From assembly GCA_963814745.1 (NCBI GenBank), contig CAWFEA010000023.1, forward strand, positions 62,001 to 126,000: DNA of 64,000 nucleotides, in the 5' to 3' direction. The translations under genes and the position numbers were made by a program. This DNA is from CAWBRT01 sp963814745 (GTDB lineage Bacteria; Acidobacteriota; Terriglobia; Terriglobales; Acidobacteriaceae). Positions 8,175 to 17,618 of the stretch are shown piece after piece. The notes beneath the pieces are model-generated. The model searched no databases and had not been told where the DNA came from. It saw only the letters and a program-made list of their open reading frames with translations. The first letter of the stretch is position 1. The number at the start of each line of letters is the position of its first letter.

Positions 8175-9473
8175 TCAACCCGCGGATACAAGGGCACGGC
8201 AAGGCAGCGGGATCACATAAGGCCCTTCAGGGATAACGGCGACACGACGATCGTTATGTGCCTTTACACTCGCCATGACACAATCCGATGGCGATTCGAT
8301 CATGGTGACTCCTGTAAGTGCCTGCTGGTCTTTGGTGAGTCCGTCGGTGTAGAGAAAGAGATTGGCCCTTTTCATGGCCTTGAGCTGCATTTCCGTCTGC
8401 CACTCATCGATGGCCGCGTACTTTTTTTCGACGATTCCGCGGAGAAATTTTTCAGCTCCCAAATCAATCAGGGACACTTGCGCTTCAGCATATTCAGGCG
8501 ATCCAATTCCCTCGGAACAGGCAGAAACTATGATGAGGTCGCCGCCCGGTTCGAGTATGTCGATGGCGCCCACCATTCCCTTGACTGTCTGGTAATAAGT
8601 CTTGTCCAGCGGGTAACCCGCGGAACTGGTCAGAATGGTCTTGAATTTTGCGTCGAGGCGGACCTCCGCATAGGGCCGCACGAATGAAACCGCTTCCAGG
8701 TGACTCGCTTCGATTTCGCCGAAGTTGACAAAGGACATCCTGCGGTTCTCATCGATGACCGTATTGACAGCCAAGCACCTTCCCACCATATGCACGATTT
8801 CGATCTGGGCGGCGTGCAGAGGATTGCCCTCGATTACACAGTTGGCGGCGCAGCTATGCTCCAGTACGCGCGCGCAGTGGAACGAGCGGATCGTCTTTTC
8901 ATGGGCAACGCCCGGGGCGACAATTTTTCTGCCTCCGGAATAACCAGCCATGAAATGGGGCTCTACCAGCCCGACGACGATGCGGAGATCAGCCTGGAGA
9001 AACCGGCGATCGAGCCTGGCCTCGATGCCGCCCGATGTGGTCCCTATGTATTCATGATCATCATCCCGCCGGGCATAGTGGTTGGCGACGGTCACGGTGC
9101 CGAGTACCCAGTCGTTTCCGACCAGTTCACGAAGCTCATCTCCTTCATTCGGCCGGTGGAGACCGGTTGCGACGAGAACCGTGATTGAACCAGGGGCGAT
9201 TCCAGCCTGGATCAGTTCCTTTATCAGCGGAGCCAAAATAAGACCATTGGGCACGGGCCGGGTAATATCACAGATGAGGATGCAGCAACTGCGGCAGCCC
9301 TGCGCCTCATCACGGAGCGTTTTGGCGTTTACCGGATTCGCAAAGGCGGCCTTGATAGCTGCCTCGGGTTCATGGAGGACGGGCATGGCCTTTTTTTGAA
9401 TCAGGGTAACCTCTAAATCCCCGGGAAAATCAAGGGATAGTCCGGATCTGCCATACATCATATCGATCTTCAT
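8175..9473 (-). CDS. LarA-type nickel-dependent racemase homologue (DUF2088)
   Basis: 432 residues from ATG 9473 (GGAGG ten bases upstream). Family motifs are present: DITRPVP near the N-terminus, VATGLHRPN (catalytic His region), and EPHFMAGYSGGRKIVAPG, which holds the His and the Lys that carries the nickel-pincer cofactor in lactate racemase. Relatives act on various 2-hydroxy acids, so the substrate is not certain. It is the last gene of the livKHMGF operon, 14 bases after livF, implying that the importer brings in its substrate. No larB, larC or larE cofactor genes are in the window. Confidence 0.85.
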   Translation of the reverse strand: MKIDMMYGRSGLSLDFPGDLEVTLIQKKAMPVLHEPEAAIKAAFANPVNAKTLRDEAQGCRSCCILICDITRPVPNGLILAPLIKELIQAGIAPGSITVLVATGLHRPNEGDELRELVGNDWVLGTVTVANHYARRDDDHEYIGTTSGGIEARLDRRFLQADLRIVVGLVEPHFMAGYSGGRKIVAPGVAHEKTIRSFHCARVLEHSCAANCVIEGNPLHAAQIEIVHMVGRCLAVNTVIDENRRMSFVNFGEIEASHLEAVSFVRPYAEVRLDAKFKTILTSSAGYPLDKTYYQTVKGMVGAIDILEPGGDLIIVSACSEGIGSPEYAEAQVSLIDLGAEKFLRGIVEKKYAAIDEWQTEMQLKAMKRANLFLYTDGLTKDQQALTGVTMIESPSDCVMASVKAHNDRRVAVIPEGPYVIPLPCRALVSAG

Positions 9474-9487
9474 GTCTGATCCTCCAA

Positions 9488-10192
9488 TCACATGCCGAGG
9501 TACGCCTCTCGAACCATATCGCTCTTCAGCAACTCCCGCCCTATCCCCTCCATGACGATGCGGCCGGTTTGAAGGACATAGGCACGGGCTGAAATCTCGA
9601 GAGCCTCGTAGACGTTCTGCTCGACGAGTAAAACCGTGACCCCCCGGGCATTGATGTCCTTGACGATGGCGAAGATTTCCGAAACCAGTTTTGGCGATAG
9701 TCCCAGCGAAGGCTCGTCCAGTATCAGCAGCGAAGGTTTGGACATGAGTCCCCGACCGATAGCCAACTGCTGTTGCTCTCCGCCGCTGAAAGTCTCGGAG
9801 CGCTGTCCCTGCCGTTGCTTCAATATGGGAAACAGATCGAAGACGTTTTGCAGATAGCGTCCGACGTCTGCCTTGGACCGGACGGCGTAGGCCCCTAACA
9901 GCAGATTATCCAGAACCGACAACCGGCCGAAGAGTCTCCTGCCTTCAGGGACCATGGAGATGCCAAGCTTTACGATATCAAAAGGTGGAACCTGATGAAT
10001 CGGGGCGTTCTTGAAAAGAATCTCCCCTTCCCAGGGATGAAGAAGGCCCGCAATGGTTTTGACTATGGTGGATTTTCCAGCGCCGTTGGAGCCGATAAGG
10101 CTGACGATTTCTCCTTCGTCGATCCTAAAAGAAACGTCCTGAACCGCAGGGAGCCCTTTGTAGCCCACGGAAACATTATTCAAGGTGAGCAC
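9488..10192 (-). CDS. livF: Branched-chain amino acid-type ABC transporter ATP-binding protein LivF
   Basis: 234 residues, the usual LivF length. Walker A GSNGAGKST, signature SGGEQQQLAIGRGL, Walker B LLILDEPSLGLS. The likely start is GTG 10192, inside the last codons of livG, with GGGGGAAAAG upstream. It forms the cytoplasmic motor of the importer together with LivG. Specificity of this family is broad (amino acids, amides, aromatic and hydroxy acids), and the binding protein here is not close enough to a known type for me to name the ligand. Confidence 0.9.
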   Translation of the reverse strand: MLTLNNVSVGYKGLPAVQDVSFRIDEGEIVSLIGSNGAGKSTIVKTIAGLLHPWEGEILFKNAPIHQVPPFDIVKLGISMVPEGRRLFGRLSVLDNLLLGAYAVRSKADVGRYLQNVFDLFPILKQRQGQRSETFSGGEQQQLAIGRGLMSKPSLLILDEPSLGLSPKLVSEIFAIVKDINARGVTVLLVEQNVYEALEISARAYVLQTGRIVMEGIGRELLKSDMVREAYLGM

Positions 10193-10917
10193 TGTACTTT
10201 TCCCCCAGATAAGCTTGAACCACTTCCCGGCTCGAGCACACTTCTTTCGGTGTACCTTCCATGAGCTTTTTGCCGCTGTTCAGGACAACTACACGGTCGG
10301 AGATCTGCATGACAGCCTCCATCACGTGCTCGACGATGACCAGCGTCATCCCTTCGTTCCTGATTTTCCTGAGAAGATCGAGGATCTCCCGCAACTCGAC
10401 CTTCGTGAGTCCGGCCATGGCTTCGTCCAGCATGAGCAATCGCGGCTGAGTAGCCAGCGCCATGGAGACTTCCAGCCTCTTTTTATCGGCAATCGTCAGC
10501 TCCGTCGCGAGGTAGTCCTTTTTTTCATAAAGACCCGCAAACTTCAGTACCTCACTGGCCTTTTCCTTCGCCGGTCGGATTCTGCGAAAACGCAACAACG
10601 CACCCGTTGCAACGTTTTCCAGGACCGTCATCTCGCTGATCACCTCGACAATCTGAAAGGTGCGCGCAATGCCAAGCTTGCAGACCTTATCGGGCCGCAT
10701 GCGGGTTATGTCCCTGCCGAAAAAAGAGACGCTTCCGCCGTCAGGCTTGTAAAAGCCGGCTACGCAATTGAACAGGGTCGATTTCCCGGCTCCGTTGGGA
10801 CCGATAATGCTTACGATTTCCCCTTCCTCCACCGAGAAGTGAATGTCGCTGTTTGCCAGCCAGGCCGCCGAACCGCTTGGACAATCCGGCGACTTTTAGG
10901 CAGATCGCCTTGTTCAT
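10176..10917 (-). CDS. livG: ABC transporter ATP-binding protein LivG (one frameshift near the N-terminus)
   Basis: Second ATPase of the importer. From ATG 10917 the frame reads MNKAICLKVAGLSKRFGGLA, then a one-base shift near 10853-10866 moves to NSDIHFSVEEGEIVSIIGPNGAGKSTLFNCVAGFY. Walker A GPNGAGKST, Walker B LLMLDEAMAGL and the LivG-type C-terminus are intact; about 246 residues once corrected. The shift lies in the short run around GCTGGCAAAC and looks like an extra base. A GTG at 10832 could start a shortened protein but would lose the first beta strand. Confidence 0.85.
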
Positions 10918-11029
10918 TTCAGTTTTCCTGAGATTCTCCGTAACCCCGTAGAAGCTGTTGTTCGATCCTGGTTTCTATACTACCCGGCGACTTGTTTCTT
11001 CTCTCGCCGGAAAATGAACTCCCGGCTCG

Positions 11030-12040
11030 TTATGGGTGCGCGGTGAGAGCCGATGTCTTCTCCGAATGATCGGGTTTCCTCTTTTTCCGGCCTATCCTGG
11101 AGAAAAGCTTCCAGACCCCCTCGGGGTAGTACATGGAAATCATCATAATCAAGAAACCGTAGATCAGCATGTCCACGCCGGTTCCCTTTGCACCGAGGGC
11201 AACGCGCGAGTATTCCGATATAGGTATCAGTATAGCCGCGCCGATCACGGGCCCCATGACGCTCCCCGCTCCTCCCAGCATTGAGATAAGGACGATCTGG
11301 ACGGAGGTAGCCAGAAGCATGACGCTCTCGGGATCGAGATAGAGAATGTATTGCGCGTAAAACGTGCCTGCCATGCCGCTCAGGAAGGCGCTTATCATGA
11401 CTGCCATGAGACGGTACCAGACGACATTCACGCCCATGACCTCAGCAACTTTATGGCTCTCCTTGATCGCGCGGAAATAGTAACCCATCTTCGACGTGGC
11501 GATGAAATAACAGACCGCAATGGAAATCAGCAAAAAGGAAAGGATGATGTAGTAGTAAGGCAATTTGGAACTGTTGAATAAGAAATGCGCGAAGGATGGA
11601 TTGTCCATGGGCAGGGAAAGCCCCTCCGCCGCCCCCACCATTTTCCAATTGTTGAAGATGATTCTGACGATTTCCGCGAAGGCGATCGTGGCAATGGAAA
11701 AATAGTGGCCCCTCAAATTGGAGCAGGGATACCCGATGGCAGCGGCTACCAGAGCAGCGGCGCAGCCTCCGGCGACCAGACCAATCCATGGGTTAATCCC
11801 ATGGGCGGTCCACAAATAGGAAGAAGTATACGCCCCGATGCCGAAAAAGGCCGCCTGCCCGAATGAAAACATACCGGCATAACCGCCCATGATGTTCCAC
11901 GCTACGCCCAGCATGCCAAACATGAACACCAGGATCATGACGTGAATAGCAAAGGACTGGTGGAAAACCAGGGGAAAGACAATGGCCAGCAGGAGAACGG
12001 CGACCCCCGCTGCCATCTTTCCAATCGAGAAATTACGCAT
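11030..12040 (-). CDS. livM: ABC transporter permease LivM
   Basis: 336 residues with about nine membrane segments. The motif GYAGMFSFGQAAFFGIGAY is typical of LivM. It starts three bases after the livH stop and is followed by a 112-base gap before livG. The C-terminal tail (GRKKRKPDHSEKTSAL) is basic and cytoplasmic. With LivH it forms the membrane channel. Confidence 0.92.
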   Translation of the reverse strand: MRNFSIGKMAAGVAVLLLAIVFPLVFHQSFAIHVMILVFMFGMLGVAWNIMGGYAGMFSFGQAAFFGIGAYTSSYLWTAHGINPWIGLVAGGCAAALVAAAIGYPCSNLRGHYFSIATIAFAEIVRIIFNNWKMVGAAEGLSLPMDNPSFAHFLFNSSKLPYYYIILSFLLISIAVCYFIATSKMGYYFRAIKESHKVAEVMGVNVVWYRLMAVMISAFLSGMAGTFYAQYILYLDPESVMLLATSVQIVLISMLGGAGSVMGPVIGAAILIPISEYSRVALGAKGTGVDMLIYGFLIMMISMYYPEGVWKLFSRIGRKKRKPDHSEKTSALTAHP

Positions 12041-12043
12041 GCT

Positions 12044-12904
12044 CTACCACCCCAAGAGACCCTTCGGCCGTATCCAGATTGTGATGAGATAGATACCGAA
12101 GACAATGGCATACTTATAAGCCGGGTCAAAAAAGAAACCGCCTAACGTCTGCGCCAGCCCCACCAGGGTTCCGGCGATCAATGCTCCCTCAACGCTGCCG
12201 AAGCCGCCGAGGGCCACGACACAAAAAGCGATCGTCCCGAACAGACCTCCCACTTGGGGATAGATGTAGTAATAAGTAGATAAAAAGGCCCCCGCGACGC
12301 CGACGAGGGCCGATCCGAGTCCAAAAGAAAGCATGTTGATGCGGTCGGTATTGATCCCCATGAGGAGGGCCGCGTCACGGTCCATCTCGGTCGCCAAAAT
12401 CGCCTTGCCGGTGTTCGTCTTCTTCAGGAAAACCAACACGCAGGCAGAAGCGATCACGCTGCCGATGGAAGCCGCGACCTTCGGAACACTGAGATCGATG
12501 CCCCCAACGTGCCACGTCCCATGCAGTATGGTTTCCGGCAAAAGCCGAAAATCGGGAGTCCAGAAGAAAACGGCCAAGTTGGAGATAAAGATACTCACGC
12601 CGAAGGTCACTACCACCTGGGCTAGCAGCGGACCCTTCATTACCTTGCGCACAATGAAGCGGTAAATCAGCATGCCCAAGATAAACATTCCCGCAAAACA
12701 TATAGGAATCGAAAAGATGGGGTCGATCTTGAACAGGGTGAAGAGCCAGAACGAGGCAAACATGCCGAGCATCAGAAAATCGCCATGGGCGAAATTCACG
12801 ATGTTCATAACACCCCAGATCAGCGTCAGGCCGATGGCGACCAGCGAATACACCAAGCCGATCAATAAACCATCGGCAAGTTGCTGCATCAATTGCGCAG
12901 GCAT
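12044..12904 (-). CDS. livH: ABC transporter permease LivH
   Basis: 286 residues, about eight membrane segments. The N-terminal signature (GLLIGLVYSLVAIGLTLIWGVMNIVNFAHGDFLML) is diagnostic for LivH permeases. Start ATG 12904 has GGAG about nine bases upstream and follows livK by 12 bases. Intact; it pairs with LivM. Confidence 0.93.
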   Translation of the reverse strand: MPAQLMQQLADGLLIGLVYSLVAIGLTLIWGVMNIVNFAHGDFLMLGMFASFWLFTLFKIDPIFSIPICFAGMFILGMLIYRFIVRKVMKGPLLAQVVVTFGVSIFISNLAVFFWTPDFRLLPETILHGTWHVGGIDLSVPKVAASIGSVIASACVLVFLKKTNTGKAILATEMDRDAALLMGINTDRINMLSFGLGSALVGVAGAFLSTYYYIYPQVGGLFGTIAFCVVALGGFGSVEGALIAGTLVGLAQTLGGFFFDPAYKYAIVFGIYLITIWIRPKGLLGW

Positions 12905-12916
12905 GGATCGACTCCG

Positions 12917-14194
12917 TTACTTTCTTCCCTGCCACCCCGGGAACGGCCAGACGAACGGCTGGGAGGCGGCCTCGAACGGCCAGACCGTTACATATTGCTG
13001 ATTGAGTACCTGCACCAGCGTTCCCTTTGCGTAGACGTTCTGGTGCGTTTGCGGGTCGAACTTGATGCCCTGCCATGGGTTGATCAACTGGTTGCCCGGA
13101 ATGTCGGTTTCGTTCAGGGCCTTCAAGATGGCATCGGGGTTGGTCAACTTCGCCCGGTTGATCGCGTCGGCCAGGACAAACGGCGCCATGAAGCTGCGGG
13201 CGGCGTTTTCGCTCATATCGTGTCCATACTTTTTCTTGTAGAGCGCGTTGACCTTGCCCACCAGCGGCATCGACTTTGCCAAATCGGTCGCAAACGTCGA
13301 GCGGACGAAAATGTAGTTGCCGTCGGCTTTCACCGCCGGCAGGTAGCCCGGCTCGATGTAGCCCGCCATCGTGATAATGCCTTTGGGCTGGAAGCCCTTT
13401 TCCTTGAAGGTCTTGGTGAAGAGGATGGCGTCGGTGATATAGGAGGCGTGCAGCAGCACGTCCGGTTTGGCTACGATGAGCCTGCTTACCTCGCTGCTCA
13501 CGTCAGTCGCACTGCTCGGATATGAGATATCGGCGACGACCTTATACCCCATTTGCTCCGCGTATTTCCTGTATGCCTTGCCGGCCTGAGAGCCGAATTC
13601 GGTATTCTCGTTAAGCAGAGCAACAGTCTGAACCTTTTGGCCGGTCTTCTTCTCCAAGTCCTTCAAGAAGAGGAACGGGTCCTTCGCCATGATGTCGTCG
13701 TGCGGACTGACGCGATAGAAATACTTGAAGCCCCTCTCCGTAAGGGTCGGGGAAGAGGAATCCGAACACACGAATGGAATCCTCAGCCGTTCGGTCTCCT
13801 GGCTGGCGGTTTTCGTCACGGCGCTCTGGTAAGCCCCGATCATGGCGACTACTTTTTCCGAGGTAATCAGCCTCTCGGTCTCGGACATGCCGTTTTTCGC
13901 GTCTCCCTTGGTGTCGGCGTATACAATCTGAATCTTCGCGCCACCCAGATTCGGCAGCCCCATGGTTCTCGCTATCGGGAGATCCAGATCGTATTTCCCG
14001 TTGATGATATCGACCGCCAGATCGACGCCTGTCTTGCAATCCAGGCCGGTCGAGGCAATATTGCCGGTCAGGGGGTAGACCGCGCCGATTTTGATGACCT
14101 TGTTATCCTGTGATTGTGCGAATACGGAAAAAACCAAGATCAGCAAGAACGATAATGCGGCTGACAAAACTCTAGTGTGACTTCTCGATGCCAT
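12917..14194 (-). CDS. livK: Periplasmic substrate-binding protein of the Liv-type importer
   Basis: 425 residues from ATG 14194 (GGAGG upstream). A signal peptide (SHTRVLSAALSFLLILVFSVFAQS) is followed by the type I binding fold: IGAVYPLTGNIASTGLDCKTGVDLAVDIING, then KVVAMIGAYQSAVTKTASQETERLRIPFV. First gene of the livKHMGF-larA operon. Such proteins bind amino acids, but many relatives bind hydroxy, keto or aromatic acids; the racemase homologue at the end of the operon favours a hydroxy acid (inference). Confidence 0.9.
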   Translation of the reverse strand: MASRSHTRVLSAALSFLLILVFSVFAQSQDNKVIKIGAVYPLTGNIASTGLDCKTGVDLAVDIINGKYDLDLPIARTMGLPNLGGAKIQIVYADTKGDAKNGMSETERLITSEKVVAMIGAYQSAVTKTASQETERLRIPFVCSDSSSPTLTERGFKYFYRVSPHDDIMAKDPFLFLKDLEKKTGQKVQTVALLNENTEFGSQAGKAYRKYAEQMGYKVVADISYPSSATDVSSEVSRLIVAKPDVLLHASYITDAILFTKTFKEKGFQPKGIITMAGYIEPGYLPAVKADGNYIFVRSTFATDLAKSMPLVGKVNALYKKKYGHDMSENAARSFMAPFVLADAINRAKLTNPDAILKALNETDIPGNQLINPWQGIKFDPQTHQNVYAKGTLVQVLNQQYVTVWPFEAASQPFVWPFPGWQGRK

Positions 14195-14537
14195 CTCGCT
14201 TTTCCTCCCACCAAATTTGTGCTGTACCAAACCTCACACCTCTCCCAGGAGCCTGGCAGAAACAAATCGAACTGTCTGGGGCAGCAGAAAGAAATATCAC
14301 ATAATTGTCTCGAAAACAACGGTGAAACCACCGCTCCAGCAATCTACCGTCGATGGTAAAGGTCTTGATTGTCCATCGTCTGCTCTTGCGTTTGCTGCGC
14401 AGTTGGAAGAGCTGCATCGACCCATCGAGAGTCTCAAAGGCTTGCTTCACGACCGCATCAAGTTCGCTGAGTTCGCTGTTGTGTTTACGGCAGAGGATCT
14501 TCCCGGGCCCCGCCAGCAGATGTTCGGATGCTTCCAA
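14172..14537 (-). pseudogene. Fragment of an uncharacterised Cys/His-containing protein
   Basis: A frame of 121 codons holds GPGKILCRKHNSELSELDAV and, further on, GRLLERWFHRCFRDN. These resemble a family of uncharacterised HNH-like proteins whose members have C-x2-HN followed by an xxxERW motif; this is a similarity I recall, not one I could search. A possible upstream part lies in another frame (CFFFIFREGMSNIIAAWK near 14560-14600). The frame runs into livK. It is probably a decayed gene beside the IS3 remnant. Confidence 0.3.
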
Positions 14538-14622
14538 GCCGCGATGATATTGGACATACCCTCACGGAAGATGAAGAAAAAGCACTGCTTCAGGAATGCC
14601 TCAATAGCCGTTGCCGCCAGCT

Positions 14623-14925
14623 TTACATACGCTCGACCTCGATTCGAAGACGTGGTGGGAGGAGCAGGTGGACGCGGTAATCCACCCTCCATGCTTCGAT
14701 CTTCTGCCTGGCGTCGGCCAGGTCGATGAACCAGTTTTCATTCCAACACTCATCGCGGAAGCGGGCATTGAAGCTTTCGATAGAGGCGTTCTCGATCGGC
14801 TTGCCGGGCTCGATGAAGTGCCAGTCCACCCCGTTCTCATACGCCCACTGCTCCACCGCCTTGCTGATGAACTCCGGGCCATGGCCAGAACGGATTTGCC
14901 GCGGCAGAACGCACAGCAAAGGCTC
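14623..14925 (-). mobile_element. Remnant of an IS3-family transposase (integrase core)
   Basis: The peptide RSGHGPEFISKAVEQWAYENGVDWHFIEPGKPIENASIESFNARFRDECWNENWF matches the end of the IS3 OrfB catalytic core, with the second Asp replaced (GHGPEF for DNGPEF) and the final Glu present (ENASIESFN). The N-terminal two thirds of the transposase are missing and the C-terminus runs off frame after WRVDY. No terminal inverted repeats are visible. It is a dead fragment. Confidence 0.75.
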
Positions 14926-15206
14926 ATGATCCCATCTAGAGCCATGGCACAGGCGACGGATCTGGTCCTGCCAATCCGTTCAGCCAGCCCGCCGAAGAAC
15001 AAAACGCGGGGGGAGTACAGCCCGGCTGGCGCAACTGGAACCGAAGCCCAAATAGTACAGCTTGTCCGCCTGAAAATAAAGCTTCTTGGCTTTGTTGATG
15101 GAGTCGAGTCGGTGTGCCGTCGCTGCCAAACAGCCGTGGTACTAGGCGGAACGCGCGCGCCTCGATCACGCCGTGATGGACCAAGTGGCTGGCCGGCGGC
15201 AACTCA
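14926..15206. other. Degenerate region between the IS3 remnant and the DUF4125 gene
   Basis: About 280 bases with short frames in several phases and no family match I recognise. It may be eroded mobile-element DNA. Confidence 0.35.
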
Positions 15207-15773
15207 TCATTTGCATAAGCTTTCCTCCGCCTCGTCAAGCGACTCATATCCTAGATCTATGACAAGATGGCTGAAGGTCTGTATAGCCCAATTTTCTCCG
15301 CGTTCCACCATCTGCTTGATGTCTCTGTGAAGTAGTTCCAGCGTTATGTCCGAGTACGTCTCCAACTCTCCCCGGGTGTAGGTCTTGAACGACATCGATG
15401 TCGAGCCGTCGTCCTCCAGCGGCCGAGCCCGGCTCAGGAAGCGCGGGTATCGCAAATGCATTTCCCTTTGCGCCGCCAATTGTAGTTGGACAATTTCGTC
15501 TATGATCGGGTTGGTGTTCATTGGAGGAATCAGGTTTTCCATGCGGGCATATTTAAGCGTCATCAAATTACGCCCCTGCCGCTGCGCCTCAAGAAGGTCG
15601 TTGTGGTAGCTACGCAGGGTCTCCTCTGACCAGACCGAGAAATGAGCCCCGCGGTATAAACGAAACCCATTTGGATCCTGCTGACAGCTAACCGGGTACT
15701 TTGAATGGACATGGTGAAACATGTCCCATTCTAATTCCAGGATTTGCTCAATCAGTTGCCTTTTTTCAGACAT
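15207..15773 (-). CDS. DUF4125 family protein, unknown function
   Basis: 188 residues from ATG 15773 (GGAGAACTCCC upstream). The sequence (LEWDMFHHVHSKYP, FSVWSEETLRSYHNDLLEA, NLMTLKYARME) fits the DUF4125 family as I know it. Soluble, rich in charged residues, no signal peptide or membrane segment. It starts 18 bases after the DUF4037 gene and is the third gene of a trio with the TPR protein. The function is not known; the His, Trp and Glu residues in EWDMFHHVHSKYP look conserved. Confidence 0.75.
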   Translation of the reverse strand: MSEKRQLIEQILELEWDMFHHVHSKYPVSCQQDPNGFRLYRGAHFSVWSEETLRSYHNDLLEAQRQGRNLMTLKYARMENLIPPMNTNPIIDEIVQLQLAAQREMHLRYPRFLSRARPLEDDGSTSMSFKTYTRGELETYSDITLELLHRDIKQMVERGENWAIQTFSHLVIDLGYESLDEAEESLCK

Positions 15774-15791
15774 GGGAGTTCTCCAAGCAAG

Positions 15792-16718
15792 TTAGCCCGC
15801 TAACACGCTTGCCTCGCGCAATCTTCGATCCTGAATGCCTTGCTGAATGACAGGCGCATGGTCTGGCAAGAAGTCGCTCGGATGGTCGGTCAGTCCTTGC
15901 CGTCTGAGTTCATCCAGCAATGTTTGTGATATAGCCTCTATCCTAGCCATCTTAGTAAGGTAATCACGTTCTTTAACCAGATTCACAATACTCTCACTCA
16001 TATAACCGCCGAGACAGGGTAACTCGCCGAGCGCGCGGTGAATCCATTTATAGAAGGGAGGGTAACGTTTGTTCAAAAGAAAAACCAACGACATAGCCTC
16101 CGCGCAGAACTTGATCTCGGCGTGCCGGGCGGCATATAACTCTCCGCGCTTTGCACAACGAGGAAAGTTGTATTGTCCCGCTTGCCCGGTCGTCATGCAG
16201 CGCGAAGCGATCTTCATCAGCCTCACGTCTTCTGGATAAAACTCAAGCAGGCTCTCTCTTATCCGGGTGAATTCGCCCCGGGGGTCTCGGAAGACCTTGC
16301 CGTTGGTGGCTGCCGCGAGCGCATTCTCCGGCAAGATGAGCCATTCATCGTAGCTTTTCGGCGGTTGATATTTGCCGATGAATTGACGATAGAACGCGCC
16401 TATTTCTAATGCGCCTATCCGGTGATAGCCCCACTGGCTGACCAGCCTCGGTCCGTATCCTTTGTATGCGCGGGGCATCCTCTCGTAGATCTCTTGAACC
16501 TTCCGGCCGATAGCCTCATAATCGTCCTTCGCCAACCAAATGCAAAAACCAGGTCCCCAATCGTGGTCGCGAGAGATCTCATCGTCGTAGCCGTAGCACT
16601 CAGAGCCGTCGCCCGCCAGGCCTATTGCCATGCGCTCCAATATCTCCGGGCATTCCCGCTGCAACAGAGGCGAACCTACTTCCCGGAAATAGTTCTCGCA
16701 GAGCTCAAGCCCCTTCAT
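15792..16718 (-). CDS. DUF4037 family protein, nucleotidyltransferase-like
   Basis: 308 residues. The N-terminal part AIGLAGDGSECYGYDDEISRDHDWGPGFCIWL has the G-S...D-x-D layout of a nucleotidyltransferase fold and is the hallmark of DUF4037. The start ATG 16718 has AGGA nearby and lies nine bases after the TPR gene. Substrate unknown; it could modify a nucleotide, an antibiotic-like small molecule or a protein. It belongs with the flanking TPR and DUF4125 genes. Confidence 0.75.
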   Translation of the reverse strand: MKGLELCENYFREVGSPLLQRECPEILERMAIGLAGDGSECYGYDDEISRDHDWGPGFCIWLAKDDYEAIGRKVQEIYERMPRAYKGYGPRLVSQWGYHRIGALEIGAFYRQFIGKYQPPKSYDEWLILPENALAAATNGKVFRDPRGEFTRIRESLLEFYPEDVRLMKIASRCMTTGQAGQYNFPRCAKRGELYAARHAEIKFCAEAMSLVFLLNKRYPPFYKWIHRALGELPCLGGYMSESIVNLVKERDYLTKMARIEAISQTLLDELRRQGLTDHPSDFLPDHAPVIQQGIQDRRLREASVLAG

Positions 16719-16727
16719 ATTGCCGTC

Positions 16728-17276
16728 CTACTTCTCCAGAAAAGACTTGAGGGCTTCTATGTTTTGGTCGCAGAGCTGCGCCTTCTTTTCTTCTCCAATC
16801 CCGTCATACAGACCTTTTGCCGCTTGGAGAAACTGCAAAGCGCTCTCCAGCCTGCCCTGCCGAAAGTGCGCGTATCCGATGTTGCTGTACTGGTCTGCTA
16901 TTCCTGTATGATGGCCTGCCTCCTCGAAAACAGCCAGGCTTTTTGAATAGTTCTCCAGCGCGGCGTCCCACTGTTCCATGTCTCTGTAAACCGAGCCGAT
17001 GTTGCCGAACTGCTCGCCTAATAAGATCTGTTCTCCTAACTTGTCGTATATCCGCGCGGCCTTTTGAAAGGAAGATAAAGCATCATCGTATGCCTTAAGC
17101 CGGACCTCGATATGGCCTTTGTTATTATGCAGCCTGGCTTTAGAGTCGACGTCTTCAGGCAATAGCTGCAAGGCCGCGACGAGATTTTCCAAAGCGCTTT
17201 GCAAGTCGCCTTTTTGCATGTACTCCCGTGCCGCAACGTTCATCTGCATTGCGCGATCATAGCCGTTTTGTTCCAT
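16728..17276 (-). CDS. Tetratricopeptide-repeat protein
   Basis: 182 residues from ATG 17276. Four to five TPR units follow one another (AREYMQKGDLQSALENLVAAL; LHNNKGHIEVRLKAYDDALSSFQKAARIY; FGNIGSVYRDMEQWDAALENYSKSLAVF; YSNIGYAHFRQGRLESALQFLQAAKGLY). No signal peptide, so it is cytoplasmic. The ribosome site is weak; a GTG at 17306 is an alternative start. First gene of the TPR-DUF4037-DUF4125 operon and probably a scaffold for its partners. Confidence 0.85.
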   Translation of the reverse strand: MEQNGYDRAMQMNVAAREYMQKGDLQSALENLVAALQLLPEDVDSKARLHNNKGHIEVRLKAYDDALSSFQKAARIYDKLGEQILLGEQFGNIGSVYRDMEQWDAALENYSKSLAVFEEAGHHTGIADQYSNIGYAHFRQGRLESALQFLQAAKGLYDGIGEEKKAQLCDQNIEALKSFLEK

Positions 17277-17618
17277 AGTCGGTCTGCCCGAGTTTCCTTT
17301 TCGCACTGGAAAACGTCCCTATTGTACTCTCCGTGTCGCGCGTTCGCGTATCGCAACCAGGAGACGGAGCCTTGGCGGAATGCATCGCCGGCTCATGCTT
17401 TGGTGAACGCCTGATAGCCGCGAACCAGTCCTTACGACGTTCTATTCATCTGACTCCCCGATCTTGCAGGAGAAACGCATTGGAGAGACGTTAACGGTTT
17501 CTTAACGAAGCTTTTATTCGGCCTTTATGGTCTTCGTCATCTGATCAGTTAGATGGGTGTATTGCTCCTGCAAGCGCGGTTTGGCCTGCATTGAGAATGA
17601 ATAGAAAGGTGGCAAGAA
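17277..17618. other. Intergenic region, divergent promoters
   Basis: About 340 bases upstream of the TPR operon (minus) and of a small plus-strand ORF. I see no clear gene. A minus-strand frame at 17514-17765 has no family features. Confidence 0.4.
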
